Notes: a model not told the origin generated them from the letters alone. Counted from the stretch's first letter, positions 17,606-26,884 are shown. The stretch is DNA of 38,402 nt from Acidimicrobiales bacterium (GCA_029263235.1 JAJCXW010000165.1:1-38402); one strand, 5' to 3'. Numbers and translations: made by a program.

Positions 17606-19483
17606 ATGCGAACCAACCGACGGCTTCTCGGCCTGTTGGGTGTGTTGCTCGCTTTCACCCTGATCGCCACCGCATGCGGTGACGACAGTGGAACCGACGC
17701 CTCCCCGACTGCGACCGACGCTCCCGCAACCACCGTTGCTGGCGACGATGCGCCGGATACCACCGACGCGCCTGCCACCACGGCCGCACCCGCCAGCGGG
17801 GGCACCCTGATCTGGGCCCATGAGCAGGAGCCGCCGGACATGGCGCTCGACGATCCCAACAACAACCTCACCATCACTTCGTGGATCTGGCGTGCGATGC
17901 TCGAGGGCCTTTACGGCATCGATTCTTCGACGTCGTACTACCCGCAGCTGCTCGACGGCGAAGCCACCATCACCGACAACGGCGACGGCAGCTTCACTGT
18001 GACCGGAGCATTGCGTTCGGGTCTGGTCTGGTCTGACGGCGATGCGCTCGACACGGCCGACATTCTCGGCACCCACGCGATCATCACCGAAGGCTGCACC
18101 GCCGCCACCGCTGACGAGAACGCCGACTGCACCGACGCCGTCTACAACCTCGGCGACCGCACCGGTTCCGACATGATCACCAGCATCGAAGCCATGAGCG
18201 ACACTGAGTTCAGCTACACGCTCAACGCCTTCTTCGCCGGCTGGAAGGGCCTGTTCGATCGTCTCTTCCCGAGCCACGTGATCGGCGACGCCGCCACCGC
18301 CAACGACCTCTTCCCCGAGTGGACTCTGGCAAGCGGCGATCCCATCCCGTCTTCGGGCGCGATGATCTTTGACAACTGGGAGCGCGGCGTCGCTGTCGAC
18401 CTCGTTCGCAACGACAGCTACAACGGCTCGATGAGCCCGGATGCCAAGAACCCCGGTCAGGCCTTCGTCGATGGTGTCCGCATCAACTTCGTGGTCGACA
18501 CCGATGCTCAGATCACGGCGCTGCAGACCGGTGAGGCCCACGTCATCATGACGCAGCCGCAGCTGGCCTTCGGCGAGCGTCTCGGCACCGACTCCAACAT
18601 CACGCTGGCCGCTTCGGCCGGTCCGGTGTTCGAGCACTGGGGCTTCAACCTCCTGAACATCCACTTGGCTGATCCCAACGTGCGCGAGATGCTTCTGTTC
18701 CTCCTCGACAAGAGCGAGGTCATGAGCGCCCTGTACACGCCGCTGTTCGGCGATCTGCTTCCGGCAGAGGGTCTCGGTGGCACCTACTGGCTGAGCAACC
18801 AGCCGGCCTACACCAACCACCAGTCGGACTACGACGGTTCGCAGGTCGATGCTGCCAAGGCCAAGGCCGAAGCATCGGGCTACGTGCTCGGTGACGACGG
18901 TATCTACGTGCACCCCACCCGTGGCCGCTTGACGCTTCGCGTCGGCACCACCGGCGGCAACGGACTGCGTGAGTTGCAGCAGCAGCTCATCCAGGCCCAG
19001 ATGCTCAAGGGTGGCGTCGAGATCATCATCGACAACGTCCCCGGTGGCGCATACTTCGGTGAGCGTCCCTTCTCCGAGGCTGCTCTCGCTGCTTCGGCAT
19101 CGCTCGGCGCCGAAGGCGACTCCACGATCTGGGACATCACCCAGTTCGCATGGGTCGGTGGCCCCTGGCCCGGTGGCCAGACTGCTGCTTACAAGAGCAC
19201 GTCCGGCGACAACCCCTACGGCTACCAGAGTGCGACGTTCGACGCCAAGGCTGACGAATGCGACAGCACGGTGGACGAAGCCGCTAGCGCCACCTGCTAC
19301 GACGAGCTCGATGCGCTCGTCACGCAGTTGCAGCCTGACGGAAGTGGCCTCGTTGTGATGCCGCTCACCCAGAAGCCCTCGTTCTACGCTTACAACAGCG
19401 CAGAGCTTTCCCAGAATGGTGTCTCCCCCGACGCCAACAACTCGGGTCCGCTCGAGAACGTCCAGGACTACCAGTTCGGCTGA
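17606..19483 (+). CDS. Peptide ABC transporter substrate-binding lipoprotein (SBP_bac_5 family)
   Basis: The 625-aa protein has a lipoprotein signal: positively charged MRTNRR, a hydrophobic stretch, and the lipobox IATAC with Cys24 as the lipidation site. A Thr/Ala/Asp-rich linker (residues 25-70) leads to an extracytoplasmic family 5 binding domain starting at GGTLIWAHEQEPPDM. Family 5 proteins bind oligopeptides, dipeptides, nickel or related ligands, and the ligand here is unknown. The four genes downstream form the matching permease and ATPases. ATG 17606 follows a clear AGGAGA site. The gene uses strongly C-ending codons compared with its neighbours, consistent with high expression. A perfect hairpin follows the stop. 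Confidence 0.93.
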   Translation: MRTNRRLLGLLGVLLAFTLIATACGDDSGTDASPTATDAPATTVAGDDAPDTTDAPATTAAPASGGTLIWAHEQEPPDMALDDPNNNLTITSWIWRAMLEGLYGIDSSTSYYPQLLDGEATITDNGDGSFTVTGALRSGLVWSDGDALDTADILGTHAIITEGCTAATADENADCTDAVYNLGDRTGSDMITSIEAMSDTEFSYTLNAFFAGWKGLFDRLFPSHVIGDAATANDLFPEWTLASGDPIPSSGAMIFDNWERGVAVDLVRNDSYNGSMSPDAKNPGQAFVDGVRINFVVDTDAQITALQTGEAHVIMTQPQLAFGERLGTDSNITLAASAGPVFEHWGFNLLNIHLADPNVREMLLFLLDKSEVMSALYTPLFGDLLPAEGLGGTYWLSNQPAYTNHQSDYDGSQVDAAKAKAEASGYVLGDDGIYVHPTRGRLTLRVGTTGGNGLRELQQQLIQAQMLKGGVEIIIDNVPGGAYFGERPFSEAALAASASLGAEGDSTIWDITQFAWVGGPWPGGQTAAYKSTSGDNPYGYQSATFDAKADECDSTVDEAASATCYDELDALVTQLQPDGSGLVVMPLTQKPSFYAYNSAELSQNGVSPDANNSGPLENVQDYQFG

Positions 19484-19509
19484 GTCCTGAGGATTGAATG
19501 ACGGATGCT

Positions 19510-19537
19510 GTGGAGGGGTCTAGAGTGACCCCTCCAC
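19510..19537 (+). terminator. Perfect 11-bp hairpin between binding-protein and permease genes
   Basis: GTGGAGGGGTC and GACCCCTCCAC pair perfectly around a 6-nt loop (TAGAGT), 27 nt after the binding-protein stop. The following bases (GGTTGTCCGTTGTTGTT) are T-rich but not a pure run. It is probably a partial terminator or 3'-end stabiliser that yields more binding protein than permease, an arrangement well known for binding-protein operons such as malE. Confidence 0.7.
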
Positions 19538-19580
19538 GGTTGTCCGTTGTTGTTAGACCTGCTTCGCTCCGGGAGTTCGA

Positions 19581-20564
19581 TTGTTCGCGTATGCCGCTCG
19601 CCGAATACTGGCCACCATTCCACTTCTCATAGTGGCGACCCTCGGTCTGTTCGCGCTGGAGTCGTCGGTTCGTGATCCGGTGGCCGAGCTTCGGGTGTCG
19701 TGTCCTCAATGCGACCAGATTGCGTTCGACCGCCTCATCGACCTCTACGATCTCGACAAGCCGGTGCTCGATCTGAGCAACCCGGGCGGGAGTCGCTATA
19801 TCGCTTGGCTCGGCAATGTGGCCACCGGTGATTTCGGCAACTCGACCTCCCAAGGGGACAACCCGGTGAGCGACACCGTGTTCACCCGAGCCAAGAACAC
19901 CATGATTCTGGCGGTGCCAGCCTTCTTTGTAATCGCGTCTCTGGCTACGTTCCTAGGCGTGTACTCGGCGGTGCACCAGTACTCCAAGACCGACTACACC
20001 ATCACCGGATTATCGTTTCTTGGCATCGCCATGCCCACATTCTTCTTTGGACTCTTACTCCAAGTGTTCTGGGGGATCTGGTTCCACGACTGGTTTGGCA
20101 TGCGCCCATTTTTCACGACGCAGATGCACGACGACAATTTTGTCGACCTTCTGAAATCGATCACACTTCCAATCGTCACTCTTGCCCTCGTGGTCGTGGC
20201 GACCGAGAGTCGGTTCATCAGGGCTTCCATGCTTGACGTGATCCACTCCGACTACATTCGCACCGCTCGGGCCAAGGGGTTGTCGGAGAGAAAGGTCATC
20301 TTCAAGCACGCCCTACGAAATGCGATGATTCCGGTAGTGACCATCTGGGCGCTCGACTTCTCGGCCCTTCTCGGAGGTTCGGTGGTCACCGAGTCGATCT
20401 TCTCATGGCCCGGCCTCGGGCCTTTGTTGATCTCGTCGATATTCGCGGCCGACGTCAACATGGTGATGGCGATCATCTTGTTGATCTCGGTACTGGCGAT
20501 CGGATTCAACCTGATTGCTGATCTGCTCTACGGGGTACTCGACCCCAGGATCCGGATCAGCTGA
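19581..20564 (+). CDS. Peptide ABC transporter permease, DppB/OppB type
   Basis: The 327-aa inner-membrane protein begins with YAARRILATIPLLIVATLGLF, the usual first membrane segment of DppB-type permeases. It has about six membrane segments. Its cytoplasmic EAA loop reads YIRTARAKGLSERKVIFKHALRNA, which contacts the ATPases. It ends in the family form LLYGVLDPRIRIS. The start is TTG 19581, with GGGAG about 6 nt upstream. The stop overlaps the next start by one base (TGATG), so the permeases are coupled. Confidence 0.94.
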   Translation: MFAYAARRILATIPLLIVATLGLFALESSVRDPVAELRVSCPQCDQIAFDRLIDLYDLDKPVLDLSNPGGSRYIAWLGNVATGDFGNSTSQGDNPVSDTVFTRAKNTMILAVPAFFVIASLATFLGVYSAVHQYSKTDYTITGLSFLGIAMPTFFFGLLLQVFWGIWFHDWFGMRPFFTTQMHDDNFVDLLKSITLPIVTLALVVVATESRFIRASMLDVIHSDYIRTARAKGLSERKVIFKHALRNAMIPVVTIWALDFSALLGGSVVTESIFSWPGLGPLLISSIFAADVNMVMAIILLISVLAIGFNLIADLLYGVLDPRIRIS

Positions 20565-21472
20565 TGTCCGACACCACCGTCGAGCAACATCAACTCGAGG
20601 CCGAGGGGCTCTCGATCAAGCCCAAGAGCTTCGGTCGCCAGACTTGGGAACGGTTCCGGCGTCATCGGCTGGCCATGATCTCATTCGTGATTCTGGTGTT
20701 GCTCATCAGCTCGTTCTGGATCGTGCCGATTCTCTCGCCCTACGGAGTCAACGAATACGACATCAAGGACCTCTCCCAGGGCCCGTCATGGAAACATCCG
20801 TTCGGCACCGACGACATTGGACGAGACCTCATGACCCGCACCATGGAAGGTGCCCAGGTCTCGATCTACATCGCCGCGGTGGTGGCTCTTGTCTCGACGG
20901 GGATCGGGACGCTTCTCGGAGCGTTCGCGGGTTATTTCGGCAAGTGGGTCGATGCTGTTGTCAACCAGATGATCAACCTCATACTGGTCGTTCCGGCGAT
21001 CGTTGTTCTGTTGGTCATGGGCATCAAGTTCGGCGGCTCGGTCAACCAGGTGGCGCTCCTTGTAGCCGCGATCTCATGGATCACCATCGCCAGAATTGTG
21101 CGCGGGTTGTTCTTCCAAATCAAGGAAGCCGAGTTCGTGCAGGCGGCTCGGGCAGCAGGCGCCGGACCGGGCCGAATCATATTCCGGCACATTCTCCCCA
21201 ACGCCATGGGCCCGGTGCTGGTGCAGATCACGTTGGTCAGTGGTGCTGCCATCATTCTCGAGTCAACTCTTTCGTTCCTGGGCCTCGGGGTCACCCCGCC
21301 CAACACGTCGTTGGGCAAACTGATCTCGGATTCGAAGGGATTCATTACTGTCACGCCTTCGAGGGTTTTGATCCCGGGCGCGATCCTCACCGCCCTGGTT
21401 CTCTGTCTGAACTTTCTCGGTGACGGCCTTCGCGATGCCCTCGACCCCGCAACCAGGAAGACTCGACAATGA
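20564..21472 (+). CDS. Peptide ABC transporter permease, DppC/OppC type
   Basis: The 302-aa permease has the N-terminal OppC-type start (WERFRRHRLAMISFVILVLL), the periplasmic HPFGTDDIGRDLMTRTMEGA signature typical of DppC, and several membrane segments. The EAA loop is EFVQAARAAGAGPGRIIFRHILPNA. It ends in GDGLRDALDPATR. It pairs with the DppB-like protein to form the translocation pore. Its stop overlaps the next ATG by 4 nt (ATGA). Confidence 0.94.
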   Translation: MSDTTVEQHQLEAEGLSIKPKSFGRQTWERFRRHRLAMISFVILVLLISSFWIVPILSPYGVNEYDIKDLSQGPSWKHPFGTDDIGRDLMTRTMEGAQVSIYIAAVVALVSTGIGTLLGAFAGYFGKWVDAVVNQMINLILVVPAIVVLLVMGIKFGGSVNQVALLVAAISWITIARIVRGLFFQIKEAEFVQAARAAGAGPGRIIFRHILPNAMGPVLVQITLVSGAAIILESTLSFLGLGVTPPNTSLGKLISDSKGFITVTPSRVLIPGAILTALVLCLNFLGDGLRDALDPATRKTRQ

Positions 21473-22476
21473 CCGAGCCGGTCATCAGCTTCGACGATCT
21501 CAGCGTGTCGTTTCCGACCGACGACGGCATGGTTCGCGCCGTTCGTAATGTGTCGTTCGACGTCGAGCCGGGAGAGGTCATGGCGGTGGTCGGGGAGTCC
21601 GGCTCTGGAAAGTCGGTGACGGCACTTGCTGCCATGCGACTCCATCCGGGGTCGACTGAGATCACCGGAGAGGTTCGTTTCGGGGGCCGGGATCTCCTTG
21701 GCATTGGCGAAAAGGAAATGCGCCGAGTCCGTGGCAACGGCATTGCCATGATATTTCAGGACCCGATGACCGCGCTGAATCCGGTCATGAAGGTCGGAGC
21801 ACAAATCGCCGAGATGGTGCTCACTCACGACGATGTCTCCAAGAAGGAAGCTTGGACCAGGGCCGCCGATCTGCTCGAGTCGGTGGGTGTGCCCGAGCCG
21901 GGCCGTCGGGTGAAGCAGTACCCCCATGAGTTCTCCGGCGGCATGCGGCAGCGGGCCATGATCGCCATGGCGATCGCCAACGGGCCCGATCTGCTCATCG
22001 CCGACGAACCCACGACCGCCCTCGACGTCACCATCCAGGCCCAGGTACTCGAGGTCATGAAGACCGCCCAGGAGGCCACCGGGGCCGCCATACTCCTGAT
22101 CACCCACGATCTTGGCGTGGTGGCCGGAATAGCCGACCGCGTGGTGGTGATGTACGGCGGAAGGGTGTTTGAGTCCGGAAGCGCCGATCAGGTCTTTTAC
22201 CGGAGCCAGAACCCCTATACGCGGGGTCTGATGAGTTCGATCCCGAGGCTCGATGCGCCCAAGGGCGAGCGCCTCATTCCCATTCCGGGTACTCCTCCAA
22301 ATGTCCTCAACCCCCCATCGGGGTGCGCGTTCGGCCCCCGGTGTGCTTTCGCCTCGGATGGCTGCCACGAAGCTCATGCCGAGTTGATGTCGGTCGGTTT
22401 CGACGGCACCCACCGAAGCCGGTGTCACAAGCTCGCCGAGCTTCCTGATCTGTTTGCGGCGGCTGAGACGCGATGA
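21469..22476 (+). CDS. Peptide ABC transporter ATPase, DppD/OppD type
   Basis: The 335-aa ATPase shows Walker A GESGSGKS, the Q-loop IFQDPMTALNP, signature SGGMRQRAMIAMAI, Walker B LLIADEPTTALDV and the switch His in LLITHDLGVVAG. The C-terminal oligopeptide-transporter extension (YTRGLMSSIPRL, then CAFGPRCAFASDGC) has cysteines that in relatives such as DppD bind a 4Fe-4S cluster. It energises import together with the DppF-like subunit, whose gene overlaps by ATGA. Confidence 0.95.
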   Translation: MTEPVISFDDLSVSFPTDDGMVRAVRNVSFDVEPGEVMAVVGESGSGKSVTALAAMRLHPGSTEITGEVRFGGRDLLGIGEKEMRRVRGNGIAMIFQDPMTALNPVMKVGAQIAEMVLTHDDVSKKEAWTRAADLLESVGVPEPGRRVKQYPHEFSGGMRQRAMIAMAIANGPDLLIADEPTTALDVTIQAQVLEVMKTAQEATGAAILLITHDLGVVAGIADRVVVMYGGRVFESGSADQVFYRSQNPYTRGLMSSIPRLDAPKGERLIPIPGTPPNVLNPPSGCAFGPRCAFASDGCHEAHAELMSVGFDGTHRSRCHKLAELPDLFAAAETR

Positions 22477-23519
22477 CCAACGACCCGACAACTCTCCCCG
22501 CCCATGGAGATCCCGTACTCCGAGTCGACAACTTGGTGAAGGAATTCCCGATCCAAGCCGGGTTGTTTCGCCGCCAGGTCGGATTGGTGCAAGCGGTGTC
22601 GGGCGTCAGCCTCGATATTCATGAGCACGAGACCCTCGGCGTGGTGGGTGAGTCGGGATGTGGCAAGACGACGCTGGGTCGCACGATCCTCCGGCTTCTT
22701 GAGGCCACATCCGGATCCGTCACCTACAAGGGCGAGTCGGTCTCTGGCGCACCCAATTCGCGTATGCGCGAGCTTCGTCGTCACATGCAGATCGTGTTCC
22801 AGGACCCCTTTGCATCACTCAACCCACGCATGGCGGTTCGCGACATCATCGCCGAGCCGCTCCGTATCCACGGTGAGTCGCGGGCCGTGGCTTCGGCCCG
22901 CGCCAACGAACTCATCGATGCCGTGGGGCTTCTGAGCGACTACGGCAATCGCTACCCCCACGAGTTCTCGGGCGGGCAGCGCCAACGCATCGGCATCGCG
23001 AGGGCGCTCGCTCTGCAGCCGACCTTGATCATCCTCGATGAGCCGGTGTCGGCCCTCGACGTGAGCGTTCAGGCCCAGGTGGTCAATCTGCTCGAGGACC
23101 TCCAAAACGAGTTCAAGCTCAGCTACATGTTCATCGCCCACGACCTCTCGGTGGTGCGCCACATCAGCGACCGGGTTGCGGTCATGTACCTCGGGAAGGT
23201 GGTGGAGGTCGCCGACCGCGACTCGATCTACGACCGGCCATCCCACCCCTACACCCAGAGCCTCCTCTCGGCGGTGCCGGTGGCCGACCCGAACGCCGAA
23301 CGCAACCGCCGGCGAATCGTTCTCGAGGGCGATCTCCCGAGTCCGGCCGCTGTGCCGTCGGGTTGCCGATTCCGCACCCGGTGCCCGATAGCGGCCGAAC
23401 GCTGTTCCTACGAGGAGCCGGAGATGCAAACCCTGGCCGACGGTCACGAAGTGGCATGCCACTTCCCGCTGTCACCGGGGGAGAGCCTCATCGAGGTGGC
23501 CGCGGCGCGTGGCCGATAA
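22473..23519 (+). CDS. Peptide ABC transporter ATPase, DppF/OppF type
   Basis: The 348-aa second ATPase has Walker A GESGCGKTT, Q-loop VFQDPFASLNP, signature SGGQRQRIGIARAL, Walker B LIILDEPVSALDV and the switch His in FIAHDLSVVRH. The C-terminal part has YTQSLLSAVPVADP and CRFRTRCPIAAERC, as in OppF-type proteins. A DppF/OppF assignment over DppD rests on the gene order and the ISDRVAVMYLGKVVEV region. Its end overlaps the next small gene by 11 nt. Confidence 0.95.
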   Translation: MTNDPTTLPAHGDPVLRVDNLVKEFPIQAGLFRRQVGLVQAVSGVSLDIHEHETLGVVGESGCGKTTLGRTILRLLEATSGSVTYKGESVSGAPNSRMRELRRHMQIVFQDPFASLNPRMAVRDIIAEPLRIHGESRAVASARANELIDAVGLLSDYGNRYPHEFSGGQRQRIGIARALALQPTLIILDEPVSALDVSVQAQVVNLLEDLQNEFKLSYMFIAHDLSVVRHISDRVAVMYLGKVVEVADRDSIYDRPSHPYTQSLLSAVPVADPNAERNRRRIVLEGDLPSPAAVPSGCRFRTRCPIAAERCSYEEPEMQTLADGHEVACHFPLSPGESLIEVAAARGR

Positions 23520-23997
23520 CGAACGATCCGATCCGGATTCAGTCCGGCTCTACAGCTCCAGACGCTCGTGGGCCTTCGCCCTGCTCGGCTCTTTGTTGTT
23601 GATCGTCGGTCCTCTGGCCGTGGCGGTGTCGCGCCCCCTGGGAGCGCCGGGAATCGGAGCGCTGGTGGTAGGGGTGATCGCCACCATCGCGCTGTTGTTC
23701 GATCAGCCCATGGTCTCCATTGTGCGTCCCGACGGAATCGAGAGGCGCTGCCCCCTGTTGGCCAGGCACCTCGAGTGGGATCAGATCGAGTCGCTGGAGC
23801 GTCTGCGTCGTTCCGGAGGAGTCGTGGCGAAGGTGGGACGTCGGCGGATGGTGTTGTGCGACCGCCGGGAAGGTCACCTCGAACACTTGCAGCTCATCGA
23901 GATCATCAAGACCCACGGACCTGGAGTGATCGTCAGGCTTCCGGAGCCTGAGCTCGACAGTCGACCAACCAACATCTACCGCCGCAAGAATCGCTGA
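23509..23997 (+). CDS. Small membrane protein with PH-like domain, unknown function
   Basis: The 162-aa protein has two adjacent hydrophobic segments (about residues 21-42 and 48-65). A cytoplasmic domain follows with the pattern of bacterial PH-like proteins: VSIVRPDGIERRCPLLARHLEWDQIESLERL, where a short strand and a D/W-rich turn precede more strands. Such domains often sit on the inner face of the membrane, but function is not known. The start GTG 23509 lies within the end of the ATPase gene (11-nt overlap), so it is cotranslated with the transporter although a functional link is unproven. Confidence 0.75.
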   Translation: MADNERSDPDSVRLYSSRRSWAFALLGSLLLIVGPLAVAVSRPLGAPGIGALVVGVIATIALLFDQPMVSIVRPDGIERRCPLLARHLEWDQIESLERLRRSGGVVAKVGRRRMVLCDRREGHLEHLQLIEIIKTHGPGVIVRLPEPELDSRPTNIYRRKNR

Positions 23998-24044
23998 GGC
24001 GAAAAGCCGCGGAAGTTGCCTCGTGCGTTCGCGCGACCGCTGGT

Positions 24045-24067
24045 GTGGACGGCTAGGTTCCGTCCAC
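24045..24067. promoter_or_regulatory. Inverted repeat abutting the purSL start codon
   Basis: GTGGACGG (24045-24052) and CCGTCCAC (24060-24067) are perfect 8-bp arms around CTAGGTT, and the GTG start follows at once. The loop contains TAGGTT, a fair -10 element 8 nt before the start. It could be an operator for repression of the purine operon, a hairpin blocking the start, or both. No known PurR box was recognised. Confidence 0.5.
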
Positions 24068-26884
24068 GTGGTGCTGCGCATCGAGGTCACATCGATAGAC
24101 GATCCCGAAGGGCCGCGAGTCTCACAGATGGCTCGATCCCTCGGAATTCTCGGACTCACCGGATGCACGGTGAGTCGCGTCCACAACATTCGTGGGCAAC
24201 TCTCCGACGCTCAGGTTGAGCTGCTTTGCCGAGAGCTCCTGGTCGACCCGGTTGTCGACACTCACACCATTGGCGTGTCCAACCCGCTAGGCCGAGCGGT
24301 CGAAGTGGCAGTGCAGCCCGGAGTCACCGACCTGGAGGCACGCGAGCTGGAGCGAGCCGCGGCCGAACTCGGCCTTCCCGCCATCGAGGTAGCGATGGCT
24401 CGGCGCTACGACCTGCTCGGCGAGGTGTCGGACACCGACTTCGAGACCCTCGTCGGTCGGGGCCTCGTCAACTCGACGGTCGAGCATTGGTCGCCCAATC
24501 AACTCGAGCCGGAGTTCTCGGCTGCAGCAGCGGCCGACGTGCGGGTTGCGGCGATCGAACTGTCGACCCTCGACGACGGTGAGCTGCTGGACCTGAGTCG
24601 AGAGATGCTGTTGTCGCTGGATCTCGAGGAGATGCGCGCCGTTCGGGCCCACTTCGAATCTGAAGGTCGTCGGCCCGCCGACGCCGAACTCGAGACCCTG
24701 GCTCAGACCTGGTCGGAGCATTGTGTTCACAAGACGTTCCGTGCCGAGATAGCGCTCACCCACCATCACAGCGACGGTTCGGCGACATCGAGTGTCCACG
24801 ATGGTCTGCTCGATGCCCTGCGTCGGGCCACCGAGGCACTCGATCCGTGGTGGCTACGCTCGGCGTTCGTCGACGACGCCGGAATCGTGGCTTTCGACGA
24901 CCACGACGACCTGGCGTTCAAAGTCGAGACGCACAACCATCCATCGGCTCTCGAGCCGTTTGGCGGAGCCAACACCGGGGTTGGCGGGGTGGTGCGCGAC
25001 GTGATCGGGGTGTCGGCCCGGCCGATCGCCTGCACCGACGTGCTGTGCTTCGGCCCGGTCGACCTGCCCGACGCCGACTTGCCCGAAGGGGTGATTCATC
25101 CCCGGCGTATACGCGATGGTGTGGTCGCCGGTGTCGGCGACTACGGCAACAAGTTGGGTCTTCCCACGGTCAACGGTGCGGTCATCTACTCCGAGGGCTA
25201 CGTCGGGAATCCGCTGGTGTATTGCGGGTCGCTGGGCTTGTTGCCTCAAGGATCGCATCCGACCGAAGCCAAGCTCGAGGACCGGATCATCTCGATAGGT
25301 GGCAAGGTCGGACGTGACGGAATCCACGGAGCCACGTTCTCGTCGGCTTCGATGGATGCGACCACCGGCGACACGGTGGGTTCGGCAGTGCAGATAGGCG
25401 ATCCGATCACTGAAAAGGGCTGTATCGAGGTGGTCGAGCGGGCCCGCGACGCCGGGCTGTACAACGCCATCACCGACTGCGGCGCGGGAGGCCTCTCATC
25501 TTCGGTGGGCGAGATGGGGGAGGACCTCGGGGTCGAGGTCGACCTCTCGACGGTGCCGCTGAAGTATCCGGGGTTGCAGCCCTGGGAGATCTGGCTGTCG
25601 GAAGCCCAGGAACGAATTGTGTTGGCCGTGCCACCCGATCGCGTGGCCGAGATGCAGTCGCTGTGCGACCAATGGGATGTCGAGATGACCGACCTCGGTC
25701 GGTTCACCGGCACCCAACGCCTGGTGGTGCGCCACGGCTCGACCGACGTGGTCGACATCCCGATGGCCTTCCTGCACGACGGACTGCCGAGGCGCCATAT
25801 GTCGGCAGTGTGGACCGACCCGACACCCGCCGACTGCGCCCCTCCGGGATTCGAGTCCGCTCACGTGTTGCGATTGTTGGCCCACCCCGACGTTGCCTCC
25901 AATGAGGACATCGTGAGGACCTACGACCATGAGGTCCGGGGTGGCACTGTGGTTCGACCCTTCGTAGGTCCGGAAGCAGACGGCCCGTCCGATGCTGCGG
26001 TGCTCAAACCTCTCGGCACGTCGCGCAACGCTCTCGCTGCCGTGCTGTCCAACGGGATCTGTCCGCGAGTTGGGAAGCTTGATCCGTGGGCGATGGCCAT
26101 GATGGCAATCGATGAGGCCGTACGAAACCTCGTGGCGGTTGGTGGCAACCCCGATCGTGTCGCTCTACTCGACAACTTCTGCTGGGGCGACCCCACCAAA
26201 CCCGACCGGTTGGGTGGGCTGGTCCGGGCCGTGCAGGGGTGCGTGGACGGAGCCGAGCTCTACGAGATGCCTTTCATCTCCGGCAAGGACAGTCTCTTCA
26301 ACGAGTTCGACGGCGAGCCCATCCCGGGGACGTTGCTCATCTCGGCTCTCGGCCTTGTGCCCGACATGGCCCACGCCATCGATTCCGCCGGGTCGGCGGT
26401 CGAGGACGACGTTTGGATGGTCGGTACGCAGAGCGACCATCTCGGAGGCTCACTGATCGCCGAGATTCTGGAACTCCCCACCACTCATCTTCCGCCCATG
26501 GTCTTCGATCCGCTGTCGAGGTATCGGGCCGTGCACGCCGCTATAGCGAGTGGTCTGATCACGTCGGCCCACGACTGCAGCGAAGGCGGACTGTGTGTGG
26601 CGGCAAGTGAAATGGCGATCGCCTCCAGGCACGGCATCAGCATCATGGCACCACCCGGCTCGGACCAGCCCTTGGCCGCCTTCGCCAACGAAGCACCCGG
26701 ACGCATCCTCCTGACCTCGCGGCCCGCTGACCGGGCGGCCGTGGCGGCGGCTCTGGGAGAGCATGCCAGCCTCGTGGGCAACGTCACCGACGAGCCGATG
26801 ATTCGCTTGTCGTCCGGTGAGACCATCGTCGAGATCTCGGTGGAAGCCGCGGTGTCGGCTTTCAGGGATCGGATCGTCCCATGA
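24068..26884 (+). CDS. purL: Phosphoribosylformylglycinamidine synthase, PurS-PurL fusion (PurSL)
   Basis: The 938-aa protein carries out the synthetase part of step 4 of purine synthesis (FGAR to FGAM, ATP and glutamine-derived ammonia). Residues 1-70 and about 75-150 look like two PurS-like units (VLRIEVTSIDDPEGPRVSQM; AVEVAVQPGVTDLEARELER). The PurL body starts near residue 195 with FESEGRRPADAELETLAQTW, then SEHC, and later THNHPSALEPFGGANTGVGG and GGKVGRDGIHGATFS. The glutaminase domain is absent and is supplied by purQ downstream. A PurS-PurL fusion, rather than separate purS and purL, is known as PurSL in other bacteria. The track starts at 24023; GTG 24068 is preferred because the first PurS strand begins there. 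Confidence 0.93.
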   Translation: MVLRIEVTSIDDPEGPRVSQMARSLGILGLTGCTVSRVHNIRGQLSDAQVELLCRELLVDPVVDTHTIGVSNPLGRAVEVAVQPGVTDLEARELERAAAELGLPAIEVAMARRYDLLGEVSDTDFETLVGRGLVNSTVEHWSPNQLEPEFSAAAAADVRVAAIELSTLDDGELLDLSREMLLSLDLEEMRAVRAHFESEGRRPADAELETLAQTWSEHCVHKTFRAEIALTHHHSDGSATSSVHDGLLDALRRATEALDPWWLRSAFVDDAGIVAFDDHDDLAFKVETHNHPSALEPFGGANTGVGGVVRDVIGVSARPIACTDVLCFGPVDLPDADLPEGVIHPRRIRDGVVAGVGDYGNKLGLPTVNGAVIYSEGYVGNPLVYCGSLGLLPQGSHPTEAKLEDRIISIGGKVGRDGIHGATFSSASMDATTGDTVGSAVQIGDPITEKGCIEVVERARDAGLYNAITDCGAGGLSSSVGEMGEDLGVEVDLSTVPLKYPGLQPWEIWLSEAQERIVLAVPPDRVAEMQSLCDQWDVEMTDLGRFTGTQRLVVRHGSTDVVDIPMAFLHDGLPRRHMSAVWTDPTPADCAPPGFESAHVLRLLAHPDVASNEDIVRTYDHEVRGGTVVRPFVGPEADGPSDAAVLKPLGTSRNALAAVLSNGICPRVGKLDPWAMAMMAIDEAVRNLVAVGGNPDRVALLDNFCWGDPTKPDRLGGLVRAVQGCVDGAELYEMPFISGKDSLFNEFDGEPIPGTLLISALGLVPDMAHAIDSAGSAVEDDVWMVGTQSDHLGGSLIAEILELPTTHLPPMVFDPLSRYRAVHAAIASGLITSAHDCSEGGLCVAASEMAIASRHGISIMAPPGSDQPLAAFANEAPGRILLTSRPADRAAVAAALGEHASLVGNVTDEPMIRLSSGETIVEISVEAAVSAFRDRIVP

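Noticed and set aside
17546-18913. 455-aa ORF on the minus strand opposite the peptide-binding protein
   Set aside because: It is fully antisense to a gene with a lipobox, family domain and good ribosome binding site. Its Val/Gly/Arg-rich sequence is the mirror of C-ending codons in high-GC DNA.
20932-22491. 519-aa minus-strand ORF across the permease and ATPase genes
   Set aside because: It is antisense to dppC- and dppD-like genes that have clear motifs; the translation has no recognisable domain.
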